A stretch of DNA of 64,000 bases, taken from the NCBI RefSeq assembly GCF_000721705.1, contig NZ_JOJL01000040.1, positions 1-64,000 of the forward strand, read 5' to 3'. The translations under genes and the position numbers were made by a program. The notes beneath the pieces are model-generated. The model worked only from the letters and a program-made list of their open reading frames with translations, was not told where the DNA came from and made no database searches. Below, piece by piece: positions 10,257-19,410 of the stretch; within the stretch, counting starts at the first letter, position 1; each line of letters starts with the position of its first letter. This DNA is from Actinoplanes subtropicus (lineage in GTDB: Bacteria > Actinomycetota > Actinomycetes > Mycobacteriales > Micromonosporaceae).

Positions 10257-10330
10257 TTTGCTCTGCGCACTCATACGCACCAATTTCGAACGGACGTTCA
10301 CTTTCGGTGCGCATATGTGCGCAGAGCAAA
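10257..10330. repeat. 25-bp imperfect inverted repeat between converging genes
   Basis: Arms 10257-10281 and 10306-10330 (TTTGCTCTGCGCAC...CGCACC) match at 22 of 25 positions around a 24-nt, lower-GC loop. It lies just after the AbiEii-like gene and before the end of the opposing methyltransferase. It could serve as a bidirectional terminator or be a remnant of a miniature element; no target-site duplication is evident. Confidence 0.6.
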
Positions 10331-10464
10331 GAGGCCGAGCTCAGACGCCAGCCCGGCACAGCCAGCAGCTGCGCAGGAGTGCGCAAAGCAAGCACCCGAA
10401 CTCAGACGCCAGCCCGGCACAGCCAGCAGCTGCGTAGGAGTGCGCAAAGCAAGCACGCCCGAAC
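10331..10464. repeat. Tandem copies of the methyltransferase 3' end
   Basis: Two extra copies of a 61-63 bp unit follow the stop of the minus-strand methyltransferase. The stop-region motif CTCAGACG recurs at 10340, 10401 and 10464 (the last being the real gene end), each with CAGCCAG(C/T)AG nearby. The extra units share AGTGCGCAAAGCAAGCAC and are nearly identical to each other, so they duplicated after diverging from the gene end. Confidence 0.75.
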
Positions 10465-11175
10465 TCAGACGTCGGCGCGGCGCAGCCAGTAGTTCAGCGT
10501 GAACGGACCATGACCGTACGTCTGAGCCCCGTCCAGCGCGTCGCCGACGCCGGTGGTCAGCTTCTCGATGCGCAGCTTCGCGTTGTCGAAGATCGGCTTG
10601 CAGGTCTTCTCGGTCAGCGACAGCGGGTGCATGTGGTCGGCCTTGTCGTGCATGTCGAAGGTCAGGAAGGCCAGCCCGTCCGGCTTGAGGTACTGCCGGA
10701 TGTTGTCGACGATCTGCGGGAAGTCGTAGCAGTGGTCCAGCACGTTGATGCTGATCACCAGGTCGGAGCGGCCGACCAGCGGCTCGACCAGTTGCTCGGC
10801 CGGAAGAGAGTAGACCTCGGCGGCGTTGTTCAGGTCGCAGCCGGGGATCTCGGCGATGAACCGGTCGGCGAGCGGCTCGACCACCACCAGGTGGGCGTCG
10901 GTGAAGAAGCGGGTGCGCAACATGCTCCCGGCCCCTACATCCACGACGACCTTGCCCGCGTACTGTTCCGGGGTGAAGCCGAAGTGGCGCAACAGCCGAT
11001 CGGTCTGGATCATGAAATCGGGGGTCTGGCGCCATTTGTTGGTCTTGTGGAAGGCGAACTCGCCCTCCTGCGCCTCCGAGGCCCATTTCTCGCGTGACTC
11101 GGTGGTCTTGGCGACCACCTTGCCGCGGCCGAGGAGCCGGTTCACCACCCGCTTGACGTCGATCATCGTGGACAT
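10465..11175 (-). CDS. Class I SAM-dependent methyltransferase
   Basis: A 236-residue protein whose core holds a degenerate motif I (VVVDVGAGSMLRTRFF), an acidic strand-2 end (LVVVEPLADRF) and a strand-4 motif (LVISINVLDHCYDFP). The N-terminal EKWASEAQEGEFAFHKTNKW extension resembles methyltransferases found in cell-surface glycan or secondary-metabolite loci, but the substrate is unknown. The start ATG at 11175 is chosen as the first of two close Met codons; the RBS is weak. The last 30 codons are the source of the downstream tandem copies. It is divergent from the DUF3516 helicase. Confidence 0.75.
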   Translation of the reverse strand: MSTMIDVKRVVNRLLGRGKVVAKTTESREKWASEAQEGEFAFHKTNKWRQTPDFMIQTDRLLRHFGFTPEQYAGKVVVDVGAGSMLRTRFFTDAHLVVVEPLADRFIAEIPGCDLNNAAEVYSLPAEQLVEPLVGRSDLVISINVLDHCYDFPQIVDNIRQYLKPDGLAFLTFDMHDKADHMHPLSLTEKTCKPIFDNAKLRIEKLTTGVGDALDGAQTYGHGPFTLNYWLRRADV

Positions 11176-11244
11176 GTGGCGCAGGCTACAGGGATCGACG
11201 CGAAAATGAAGAAAATCTTGAGAGAAAAGTAGGGACTGACCACC

Positions 11245-13734
11245 ATGACGCTGACGGATCGCCGGCCGGGAACGGCGGAGCCGGACGCGGTCTTCGACGC
11301 CTTCCAGAAGTGGGTCACCGAGCAGGGCCTCGCCCTCTACACCCACCAGGAGGAGGCGCTGATCGAGCTGGCCACCGGGGCGAACGTCATCCTCAACACG
11401 CCGACCGGCTCGGGCAAGAGCCTGGTCGCCACCGGCGCGCACTTCATCGCGCTGGCCGGCGGGCGGACGACGTTCTACACCGCGCCGATCAAGGCGCTGG
11501 TCAGCGAGAAGTTCTTCGCGCTCTGCGCCGCCTTCGGGGCGCACAACGTCGGCATGCTCACCGGCGACGCCAGCGTGAACCCGGACGCGCCGATCATCTG
11601 CTGCACCGCCGAGATCCTCGCCAACCTGGCACTGCGCGAGGGCGACGGCGCGGACGTCGGCCTGGTGGTGATGGACGAGTTCCACTTCTACGCCGAGCCC
11701 GACCGCGGCTGGGCCTGGCAGGTGCCGCTGATCGAGCTGCCGCAGGCCCAGTTCCTGCTGATGTCGGCCACGCTGGGCGACACCACCCGCTTCGTCGACG
11801 ACCTGAGCCGCCGCACCGGGCGGGAGACCGCCGTCGTGGCCAGCGCCGAGCGGCCGGTTCCGCTGATCTTCTCGTACGCGATGACGCCGCTGCACGAGAC
11901 GATCGAGGAGCTGCTGCAGACGCATCAGGCCCCGGTCTACATCGTGCACTTCACCCAGGCCGCCGCCCTGGAGCGCGCGCAGGCCCTGATGAGCGTCAAC
12001 ATGGCCACCCGCGCCGAGAAGGACGCGATCGCCGTGGCCATCGGCAACTTCCGGTTCACCGCGGGCTTCGGCCGCCAGCTGTCCCGGCTCGTCCGGCACG
12101 GGATCGGCGTGCACCACGCCGGCATGCTCCCCAAGTACCGGCGGCTGGTGGAGACGCTCGCCCAGGCCGGGCTGCTCAAGGTGATCTGCGGGACGGACAC
12201 GCTCGGCGTCGGCATCAACGTGCCGATCCGCACGGTGCTGTTCACCGGCCTGTCCAAGTACGACGGGGTGAAGACCCGGCTGCTCAAGGCCCGCGAGTTC
12301 CACCAGATCGCCGGGCGGGCCGGCCGGGCCGGGTTCGACACCCTCGGCACGGTCATCGTGCAGGCGCCCGAGCACGTCATCGACAACGAGCGCGCCCTGG
12401 CGAAGGCCGGCGACGACCCGAAGAAGCGGCGCAAGGTGGTCCGCAAGAAGCCGCCGGAGGGCACGATCGGCTGGGGCCAGCCCACCTTCGACCGGCTTGT
12501 GGCCGCCGACCCCGAGCCGCTGACCAGCTCGTTCCAGGTGTCGCACGCGATGCTGCTGAATGTGATCGCGCGCGGCGGGGACCCGTTCGCGGCGATGCGG
12601 CACCTGCTCACCGACAACCACGAGGAACCGGGCGCGCAGCGCCGGCACATCCGCCGGGCGATCGCGATCGCCCGGGCCCTCGTCGCCGGGGGCGTGATCG
12701 AACGTACCCAGGACGGGGTTTATCGGCTGGTCGAGGATCTGCAGCTCGACTTCGCGCTGAACCAGGCCCTCTCCCCCTTCGCCCTGGCCTGCCTGGAGCT
12801 GCTCGACCGGGAGGCGCCGGACTATCCGCTCGACGTGGTGTCGGTGATCGAGGCGACCCTCGAGGACCCGCGCCAGGTGCTGTCCGCGCAGCGCACCAAG
12901 GCGCGCGGCGAGGCGGTCGGCGCGATGAAGGCCGAGGGCATCGAGTACGAGCAGCGGATGGAGCTGCTGGAGGACGTCACCCACCCGCGCCCGCTGCTGG
13001 AGCTGCTCGAGGGCGCGTATGAGACGTACCGGCAAGGCCACCCGTGGGTCGCCGACTACGAGATCAAACCCAAGTCGGTCGTACGGGACATGTACGAGCG
13101 GGCGATGACCTTCACCGAGTACGTGTCGTTCTACGGGCTGTCCCGCTCGGAGGGCCTGGTGCTGCGGTATCTCGCAGACGCGTACCGGGCGTTGCGGCAG
13201 ACCGTGCCGGAGGACGCGCGGACCGAGGAGCTCACCGATCTGATCGAGTGGCTCGGCGAGCTGGTCCGGCAGGTCGACTCGTCGCTGCTGGACGAGTGGG
13301 AACGCCTGCGCAACCCGGGTGCCGCGCTCGAGGAGGTACGCCTCGACGACAAGCCGCCGGCGGTCACCCGCAACGCGCGGGCGTTCCGGGTGCTGGTCCG
13401 CAACGCGCTCTTCCGCCGGGTCGAGCTGGCCGCGCTGCGCCGCTGGGACGAGCTCGGCGAGCTGGACGCGGAGGCCGGCTGGGACCGGACGGCGTGGGCG
13501 GAGGCGATGGCGCCCTACTTCGAGGAGTACGACGAGGTCGGCACCGGGCCGGCGGCGCGCGGGCCGGCGTTCCTGCACATCGACGCGGGCCCGGCGGTGT
13601 GGACGGTCCGGCAGGTCTTCGAGGACCCGGACGGCGACCATGACTGGGGCATCTCGGCGACGGTCGACCTGGCGGCGTCGGACGAGGCGGGCGCGGCCGC
13701 GGTGACGGTCACGGCCGTCGGCCCGCACGGCTGA
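11245..13734 (+). CDS. DEAD/DEAH-box helicase with DUF3516 C-terminal domain
   Basis: An 829-residue superfamily 2 helicase of the Ski2-like actinobacterial group. Walker A is NTPTGSGKSLVATG near residue 55, Walker B is VVMDEFHFYAEPDRGW, motif III is LLMSATLGDTTRF and motif VI is QIAGRAGRAG. The last 350 residues, rich in charged helices, match the DUF3516 region that defines this family. It is predicted to unwind nucleic acid using ATP, probably RNA, though the physiological target is unknown. Its stop codon overlaps the ATG of the next gene by one base, so it may share an operon with the two-component system. Confidence 0.88.
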   Translation: MTLTDRRPGTAEPDAVFDAFQKWVTEQGLALYTHQEEALIELATGANVILNTPTGSGKSLVATGAHFIALAGGRTTFYTAPIKALVSEKFFALCAAFGAHNVGMLTGDASVNPDAPIICCTAEILANLALREGDGADVGLVVMDEFHFYAEPDRGWAWQVPLIELPQAQFLLMSATLGDTTRFVDDLSRRTGRETAVVASAERPVPLIFSYAMTPLHETIEELLQTHQAPVYIVHFTQAAALERAQALMSVNMATRAEKDAIAVAIGNFRFTAGFGRQLSRLVRHGIGVHHAGMLPKYRRLVETLAQAGLLKVICGTDTLGVGINVPIRTVLFTGLSKYDGVKTRLLKAREFHQIAGRAGRAGFDTLGTVIVQAPEHVIDNERALAKAGDDPKKRRKVVRKKPPEGTIGWGQPTFDRLVAADPEPLTSSFQVSHAMLLNVIARGGDPFAAMRHLLTDNHEEPGAQRRHIRRAIAIARALVAGGVIERTQDGVYRLVEDLQLDFALNQALSPFALACLELLDREAPDYPLDVVSVIEATLEDPRQVLSAQRTKARGEAVGAMKAEGIEYEQRMELLEDVTHPRPLLELLEGAYETYRQGHPWVADYEIKPKSVVRDMYERAMTFTEYVSFYGLSRSEGLVLRYLADAYRALRQTVPEDARTEELTDLIEWLGELVRQVDSSLLDEWERLRNPGAALEEVRLDDKPPAVTRNARAFRVLVRNALFRRVELAALRRWDELGELDAEAGWDRTAWAEAMAPYFEEYDEVGTGPAARGPAFLHIDAGPAVWTVRQVFEDPDGDHDWGISATVDLAASDEAGAAAVTVTAVGPHG

Positions 13735-15155
13735 TGTCCGCACCCGGAGGCCGCGGTTCCGGGGGCGCGGGCGGGCGGCTGTCCCGGCGACGCCAGCTGG
13801 TCGGGTCCGGGCTCGCGGTCGCCGGCTTTCCGCTGCTCGCGCTGGTCGCGCACGCCTCCGGGCTGGGGCTGACCGGGGACATCCCGCTCTTCCTGGCGGC
13901 GGTCGTCGGGGTCGCTCTGGTCGGCGGGCGGTGGCCGGCGCTGGTCGCGGCGGTCGGCGGGTTCCTGCTGCTCAACTACTTCTTCGTGCCGCCGCTGCAC
14001 ACGCTCGCCATCGCCACCCGGTCCAACCTGGTCGCGGTGACGGTGTTCGTGGTGGTGGCGCTGGCCGTGTCTTGGGTGGTCGACCTGGCCGCCCGGCGCA
14101 CCCGGCAGGCGGACCGGGCGGCGGCCGAGGCGCACACCCTGGCCACGATCGCCGGGGCGGTGCTGCGGGCGGCCGACCCGCTGGACGCGCTGTTGCGGCA
14201 GCTCCGGGACACTTACGGCCTGAGTTCGGTCACCCTGCTGGAACAAACGGCCGCCGGCTGGCAGCCGGCCGCGACCGTCGGCGATGGATCCGGCGACGAC
14301 GAACTGCGCGTGACCGCCGACCAGTCGGTCACCCTCGTTCTCCGAGGACCCAAGCTCAGCCCCGCCGACCAGCGGATCGTGCGGGCCTTCGCCGCCCAAT
14401 CCGCCGTCGCCCTGCGGCAACAACGGCTCATGGTGGCGGCCGAGGGCGACCGGGTACGGGCCGCACTGCTCGCCGCCGTCAGCCATGACCTGCGGACGCC
14501 GCTCGCGTCGGCCAAGGCCGCGGTGGCCGGGTTGCGCAGCCCCGAGGTCGAGTTCGGCCCCGAGGACCGGGACGAGCTGCTGGCCACCGCCGAGGAGTCG
14601 CTCGACCGGCTGACCGGGCTGGTGGCGAACCTGCTCGACATGAGCCGGCTGCAGGCGGGGGCGCTCGGGATGACCCCGGCCGACGTCGGCCTCGAAGAAG
14701 TGGTGCCGCGGGCGCTGGACGAACTGGGCGCGGCCGGGCGGACCGTCGCGGTGAAGCTGCCCGACGACCTGCCCGCGGTACGCGCCGACCCGGGGCTGCT
14801 CGACCGGGTGCTGGTCAATCTGCTCGGCAACGCGCTGCGCTACTCCCCGGCCGGGCGGCCGCCGGAGATCACCGGGGCGGCCGCCGGCCGGCGGGTCGAG
14901 CTGCGGGTGGTCGACCACGGGCCGGGCATCCCGGCCGACAAGTGGGAGCAGGTGTTCCTGCCGTTCCAGCGGCTCGGCGACCGGAACACCCACGACGGGG
15001 TCGGGCTCGGGCTCGCTCTCGCCCGCGGGCTCGCCGAGGCCATGGGCGGAACGCTGGAGCCGGCCGCGACGCCGGGCGGGGGGCTTACCATGATCTTGGC
15101 GCTTCCCGGGGCGGGGGCTTCGCCCGTACCCGCACATTGTTTCGAGGTTGAATGA
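13734..15155 (+). CDS. KdpD-like sensor histidine kinase lacking the N-terminal KdpD domain
   Basis: A 473-residue membrane kinase. Residues about 20-110 form a four-helix DUF4118 membrane domain (GDIPLFLAAVVGVALVGG, NYFFVPPLHTLAI). A GAF-like region follows, then HisKA with HDLRTPLASAKAAV and an ATPase domain (LLGNALRYSPAG, DHGPGIP, GVGLGLALARG). The usual KdpD N-terminal sensor and Usp regions (about 370 residues) are absent. It overlaps the helicase by 1 bp and the response regulator by 4 bp (ATGA). No kdpFABC genes are near, so the regulated target is open. Confidence 0.85.
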   Translation: MSAPGGRGSGGAGGRLSRRRQLVGSGLAVAGFPLLALVAHASGLGLTGDIPLFLAAVVGVALVGGRWPALVAAVGGFLLLNYFFVPPLHTLAIATRSNLVAVTVFVVVALAVSWVVDLAARRTRQADRAAAEAHTLATIAGAVLRAADPLDALLRQLRDTYGLSSVTLLEQTAAGWQPAATVGDGSGDDELRVTADQSVTLVLRGPKLSPADQRIVRAFAAQSAVALRQQRLMVAAEGDRVRAALLAAVSHDLRTPLASAKAAVAGLRSPEVEFGPEDRDELLATAEESLDRLTGLVANLLDMSRLQAGALGMTPADVGLEEVVPRALDELGAAGRTVAVKLPDDLPAVRADPGLLDRVLVNLLGNALRYSPAGRPPEITGAAAGRRVELRVVDHGPGIPADKWEQVFLPFQRLGDRNTHDGVGLGLALARGLAEAMGGTLEPAATPGGGLTMILALPGAGASPVPAHCFEVE

Positions 15156-15817
15156 CCCGGATTCTCGTGGTGGACGACGATCCGCAGATCCTGCGCGCGC
15201 TGCGGATCAATCTGCGTGCCCGCAAGTACGACGTGGACGTCGCCGCCGACGGCGCCGGCGCGCTGCACACCGCCGCCGCGCATCCGCCCGATCTGATCGT
15301 GCTCGATCTCGGGCTGCCGGACATGGACGGCGCCGAGGTGATCCGCGGGCTGCGCGGCTGGAGCACCGTGCCGATCATCGTGCTGTCCGGGCGGGCCGAG
15401 GGGACCGACAAGGTCGCGGCGCTGGACGCGGGCGCCGACGACTACGTGACCAAACCGTTCGGGGTGGACGAGTTGGTGGCCCGGATCCGGGCGGTCACCC
15501 GGCGGGCGCAGCCGCCGGAGGCGATCGCGACCGCTCAGGTCGGCCGGTACACGATCGACCTGAGCGATCACACGATCACCCCCGATCAGAGACTGACGCC
15601 GACCGAGTGGCAGCTGCTCGAACAGCTGCTGCGCAACCCCGGCAAACTGATCACCCAGCGGCAGCTGCTGCACGAGGTGTGGGGGCCGCAGTACGGCACC
15701 GAGTCCAACTACCTGCGGCAATACATGGCGCGGCTGCGGCGCAAGCTCGAGGACGACCCGACCCGGCCGCGGCACCTGCTGACCGAGCCCGGGATGGGGT
15801 ACCGCTACCAACCGTGA
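15152..15817 (+). CDS. KdpE-like OmpR-family response regulator
   Basis: A 221-residue regulator with an N-terminal receiver domain (VVDDDPQILRAL; phosphoacceptor Asp in LIVLDLGLPDMDG; Lys in YVTKPFG) and a C-terminal winged-helix domain (LTPTEWQLLEQLLRNPGKLIT, ESNYLRQYMARLRRKLEDDP), the layout of KdpE. It is translationally coupled to the sensor kinase by an ATGA overlap, so the pair is surely cognate. In other bacteria KdpDE respond to potassium or turgor stress; here no potassium transporter is adjacent. Confidence 0.88.
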   Translation: MTRILVVDDDPQILRALRINLRARKYDVDVAADGAGALHTAAAHPPDLIVLDLGLPDMDGAEVIRGLRGWSTVPIIVLSGRAEGTDKVAALDAGADDYVTKPFGVDELVARIRAVTRRAQPPEAIATAQVGRYTIDLSDHTITPDQRLTPTEWQLLEQLLRNPGKLITQRQLLHEVWGPQYGTESNYLRQYMARLRRKLEDDPTRPRHLLTEPGMGYRYQP

Positions 15818-15945
15818 CGCTCACCCGGTCGGGTGTTCGTCATTCGCGACACCGGGCTGGAGTGTGACGCCGATACTGGTGATGCGATCGGCGGGTCAGT
15901 AGCCTGTCTCGTGGCTGTGCCTACCACCTGGGCGGGGAGATTCGA

Positions 15946-16872
15946 GTGACGCAGACGTACTCGGACGTGAAGACGGCCGACGGCCGCCTTCTCCGCTACG
16001 AGGTGACCGGGGCGCCCGACGGCGCACCCGTCTTCCTCCTGCATGGCACGCCCGGCTCCCGCATCGGGCCGAAGCCGCGCGCCGGCGTCCTCTATCGATT
16101 AGGCGTACGTCTGATCAGTTATGACCGTCCCGGCTACGGCGGATCGGATCGTGACCCCGGCCGTTCGGTCGCGTCGTGCGCCTCGGACATTTCTGACATT
16201 TCCGATTCTTTGGATATTCCGCGATTTGCCGTGGTCGGGCGCTCCGGCGGCGGGCCGCACGCGATGGCCGCCGCCGCGCTGCTGCCCGAGCGGGTGACCC
16301 GGGCGGCGGTGCTGGTCAGCCTGGCGCCCAACGACGCCGACGACATCGACTGGTACGCGGGGATGAACGACGCCAACGTGCGCGAGTTCGCCGCCGCCCG
16401 CAGCGACGAGCAGAAACTGATCGAGAGTCTGCGGCTGCAGGCCGATCGGACCCGGCGCAGTCCGCTCAGCCTGCTCGATTCGCTGCGCGATCAGATCACC
16501 GCGCCCGACCGCCGGGTGGTCCGGGACGTCACGATCGAACGGCTGCTGCTCGAGACGTACGCGGAGGCCATGCGCCCCGGCCCGTACGGCTGGATCGACG
16601 ACACCCTCGCCCTGCGACGCGACTGGGGTTTCCGGCTCGGCGACATCCGCCAGCGGGTGCGCCTGTGGCACGGCGCCGACGACAACGTGGTCCCGGTGAG
16701 CCACACCCGCTGGCTGGCCGAGCGCATCCCGCGCGCCGAGATCGAGGTCCAGACCGGCGCCGCCCACTTCGGCGCCATGGAGATCCTGACCGACATCCTG
16801 TCCTGGCTGGCCGCCCCCGAGGAGCCGGCCCTGGTCGGCGCACGCGCTCAGGCTCTCAGGGCGCGTACGTGA
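15946..16872 (+). CDS. Alpha/beta hydrolase
   Basis: A 308-residue cytosolic hydrolase. The oxyanion region is FLLHGTPGSRIG, the nucleophile elbow is VVGRSGGGPHAMA (Ser in G-x-S-x-G), the acid lies near LWHGADDNVVPV and the catalytic His in GAAHFGAM. It is typical of the broad hydrolase/epoxide-hydrolase-like fold with a variable cap. The GTG at 15946 has GGGGAGA 8 nt upstream. It is monocistronic; its 3' end overlaps the converging minus-strand gene by 17 bp. The substrate is unknown. Confidence 0.85.
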   Translation: MTQTYSDVKTADGRLLRYEVTGAPDGAPVFLLHGTPGSRIGPKPRAGVLYRLGVRLISYDRPGYGGSDRDPGRSVASCASDISDISDSLDIPRFAVVGRSGGGPHAMAAAALLPERVTRAAVLVSLAPNDADDIDWYAGMNDANVREFAAARSDEQKLIESLRLQADRTRRSPLSLLDSLRDQITAPDRRVVRDVTIERLLLETYAEAMRPGPYGWIDDTLALRRDWGFRLGDIRQRVRLWHGADDNVVPVSHTRWLAERIPRAEIEVQTGAAHFGAMEILTDILSWLAAPEEPALVGARAQALRART

Positions 16873-17611
16873 AGGTGTAGCTCTCGGCGGGAAACTTGCA
16901 GGCGCCCGCCGTGGTCTTCGAACTGACCACGATCGGGTAGGTACCCGGCTTGGCGTAGGTGTGCCGGACCGGCGTGGCAGCGTCGCCCTTGAGCGTCAGG
17001 CTGGTCTTCTTCGAGCCGTCGCCCCAACTGACCGTCTCGGTGAAGTGGCAACTCGGCGCCCCGATCGGCGACCGCACGGTCACCTGGTGGTCATCGCTTT
17101 TGCAGCTCTTGTCCAGACTCGCGCTGAAGGCGCAGGCAGAAGCCGACGCCGGCGAGAACGGGCCATAGCCGAAAGAGCACAGGCCGAGGCACGCGAAAAT
17201 CACCACCAACAACGCGCCGAGCCCGATCCGGACGCCCGTCGGCGCCCCAGCCGCAGCCGCCGGCGCCCGGTATCCGCAGTCGCGGCAGACGACCTTCGGC
17301 CCACCGTGCCGGCCGATCGGCCGCCGGACCACCAGGACGACCAGGAGCACGGCCAGGGAGAAGACCAGGATGACGCGGGCGACGGTGGTGACGCTGGTCC
17401 CGTATGTGACCATCCAATGCCACAGGTCGAACCCGGCCAGCGACCCCAGCCACACGGCGCCGGGAAGCACGACCGCCAGGCCGGCGAGAAGCAGGACGGT
17501 GAGGAGGCAGCCACCGGGGTCCGTGACCGTGGTGCGCGGCCGCCCGGCCGAGGCGTCCGCCGCCGCCTCCTCGCCCCCCCACTCGAGACCGCATTGCGGG
17601 CACTTGGCCAT
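16856..17611 (-). CDS. Zinc-ribbon membrane protein with an extracytoplasmic PKD-like domain
   Basis: A 251-residue protein. It starts with a CxxC zinc-ribbon half (MAKCPQCGLEW), then two hydrophobic helices (about 40-65 and 75-105), a second CxxC (VVCRDCGYRA), a third helix (about 140-165) and a C-terminal domain with SWGDGSKK...HTYAKPGTYPIVV, the hallmark of PKD/Ig-like folds. The ATG at 17611 is chosen because the zinc ribbon begins immediately. The role is unknown; the layout suggests a membrane protein with a small surface-exposed domain. The gene tail overlaps the hydrolase on the other strand. Confidence 0.7.
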   Translation of the reverse strand: MAKCPQCGLEWGGEEAAADASAGRPRTTVTDPGGCLLTVLLLAGLAVVLPGAVWLGSLAGFDLWHWMVTYGTSVTTVARVILVFSLAVLLVVLVVRRPIGRHGGPKVVCRDCGYRAPAAAAGAPTGVRIGLGALLVVIFACLGLCSFGYGPFSPASASACAFSASLDKSCKSDDHQVTVRSPIGAPSCHFTETVSWGDGSKKTSLTLKGDAATPVRHTYAKPGTYPIVVSSKTTAGACKFPAESYTFTYAP

Positions 17612-17768
17612 GGCTTCCCTTCGGCGGTGGATGACCAGACCGTACGGATCCGCCTGGGCCGGGCGGTACCGGCGAGCGGCCGACTCCCGTACCCCCGGAC
17701 GGATGATCAATTACGGCGCCCGGTCGAGTAGGCGATGAGTTCCGCACTCCGTCGCGGTCAGGACTGAC

Positions 17769-18167
17769 ATGACCTACTCACGGCACGCCGGCGTCGACGC
17801 CTACCTGGCCACTCTCCCGGGCTGGCAGGCGCGCCTCGCCCAGGACCTGCGCGACCTGATCCATGCCGCCGTCCCGGACGTCACCGAGACCATCAAGCGC
17901 ACGGTCCGGCCGTACTTCGTCCACCACGGCAACATCTGCGCGTTCCTGGCCGCCAGAGACCACTTCAACCTCTTCCTGTACGACGGCGCCATCGTCCCCG
18001 ACCCCAGCGGCATCATCACCGGCGGCCACGACAACACGACCGCTCGCACCGTGGCGTTCCGGGAACAGGACGAGATTCCCCGCGAGGCGCTGACCGCGAT
18101 GCTGCGCCGGATCGCGGCCGACAACGAGGCGGGCGGCTGGCGCAAGCTCAAGCGGCAACAGTCTTAG
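17769..18167 (+). CDS. DUF1801 domain protein
   Basis: A 132-residue cytosolic protein with the DUF1801 (YdhG-like) pattern: an N-terminal VDAYLATLPGWQARLAQDLRDLI helix, ETIKRTVRPYF, and ICAFLAARDHFNLFLYDGA. Proteins of this fold are small alpha/beta domains of unknown function, sometimes tied to iron or metal handling. The stop codon overlaps the end of the converging hydrolase gene by 4 bp. Confidence 0.78.
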   Translation: MTYSRHAGVDAYLATLPGWQARLAQDLRDLIHAAVPDVTETIKRTVRPYFVHHGNICAFLAARDHFNLFLYDGAIVPDPSGIITGGHDNTTARTVAFREQDEIPREALTAMLRRIAADNEAGGWRKLKRQQS

Positions 18168-19276
18168 GGCAGGGTGTCGACCGCGGTGTCCACTCCGGGG
18201 ATCCGCCGGGCGCCGGTCAGGACGGGCAGGCCGGCCCGGTCGCCCTTGAGCGCCAGACCGTAGAACGCCCGCAGGTAGGTCACGGCGAAGCTCTGCTGCT
18301 GGGCGGGGGTGGGGCGGTCCGGCGTGCCGGGGCAGTTCGTGTCGTCCCCGCCGCTCTGCCCCGGCCCGGTGGTCCAGGCCGTGTTGAAGTAGTTGTGGTT
18401 GGCGCGGGCGATCCGCACCAGGAACGCGGGCTGCCGGGTCCTGCCCCGGGCGTCCTCGAAGTAGTGATGGTCGCCGGAGCCCCAGCAATCCGGGGAGAGC
18501 ACGGCGAACGGCATCCTGGTCACCAGCGTCGGGTAGAAGCCGCTGCTGCCCGGGGAAGCCACGCTGACCACACCCCGGATCCGTACGCCGGGCGGCACCG
18601 CACCCTGGTAGCCGTCGGCGGCCGCGACCATGACACCCTCGCCGGCGACCGAGTGGCCCATCAGGCCGACCCGGGCGAGGTCGACGTGCCCGCGGAGATC
18701 GACGGCGACCTTCCGGCCCGTCGCCGGATCGGTGAACCGCCCGGCCAGCGGGCCGCCGCCGGAGGTCAGCAGCCGCCGCCACAGGCCGAGGTGGTCGTAG
18801 ATCACCTTGGCGCGTTGCGGTGCGACCCCCATGAAGTTGTTGATGCCGTTCGCGCTGAGCGAGAGGACCAGATATCCGTCGCGGGCCAGCGCGTCGCCCA
18901 GGTAGTCGTAGCCGCGATAGCTCGGGTACGGCCTTACCCCCGCGGGGCAGGGCCAGTCCCAGTCCTGTTCGCGCGCCGAGTAGCACGGGTACTGCTGGCC
19001 GTGCAGGAGCACGACGACCGGCATCTTTCCGGCCGGCAGGCGGCGGGGATAGTGGACGACGGCCCGCATCTCCGAGAAGCCCTGCGGCCAGTCGGGCTTG
19101 TCGGTGAAAACCTTGTCGCCCAGGTCGTATTCGGCGACCACCACGGCGTCCGCCGCGGGCGTCGTCCGGGCCTCGGCGGTCTGATGGATCGCCAGGCCGG
19201 CCGCGGCCACGACGGCAAGGCACAGCGTGGCCGCGGCGAGCCGGGCACGGCGGGAACGGATGACCAGTCGATGCAT
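18164..19276 (-). CDS. Secreted alpha/beta hydrolase
   Basis: A 370-residue exported protein. A signal peptide is evident (RSRRARLAAATLCLAVVAAAG, residues about 6-27, cleavage near AEA-R). The mature part has VVVLLHGQQYPC (oxyanion strand), a nucleophile elbow VGLMGHSVAGEGVM (G-H-S-V-A-G) and a late His in RIARANHNYF, like chlorophyllase/PET-hydrolase-type enzymes with an extracellular role. The ATG at 19276 follows a possible GTG at 19282; either is acceptable. It is tail-to-tail with the DUF1801 gene. The substrate is unknown. Confidence 0.8.
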   Translation of the reverse strand: MHRLVIRSRRARLAAATLCLAVVAAAGLAIHQTAEARTTPAADAVVVAEYDLGDKVFTDKPDWPQGFSEMRAVVHYPRRLPAGKMPVVVLLHGQQYPCYSAREQDWDWPCPAGVRPYPSYRGYDYLGDALARDGYLVLSLSANGINNFMGVAPQRAKVIYDHLGLWRRLLTSGGGPLAGRFTDPATGRKVAVDLRGHVDLARVGLMGHSVAGEGVMVAAADGYQGAVPPGVRIRGVVSVASPGSSGFYPTLVTRMPFAVLSPDCWGSGDHHYFEDARGRTRQPAFLVRIARANHNYFNTAWTTGPGQSGGDDTNCPGTPDRPTPAQQQSFAVTYLRAFYGLALKGDRAGLPVLTGARRIPGVDTAVDTLP

Positions 19277-19410
19277 GGCCACAAGATCGCATCGAGCCGT
19301 GCGGATCCCGCTGTCCTCCTGTCAGGATCCTGTTCGAACTCGATATGCGGTCGTGAGGCCCGCCGCGCCGGGCGATCGAGCGGCTGGATGGGACGTGTCA
19401 GGCTGGTGCG

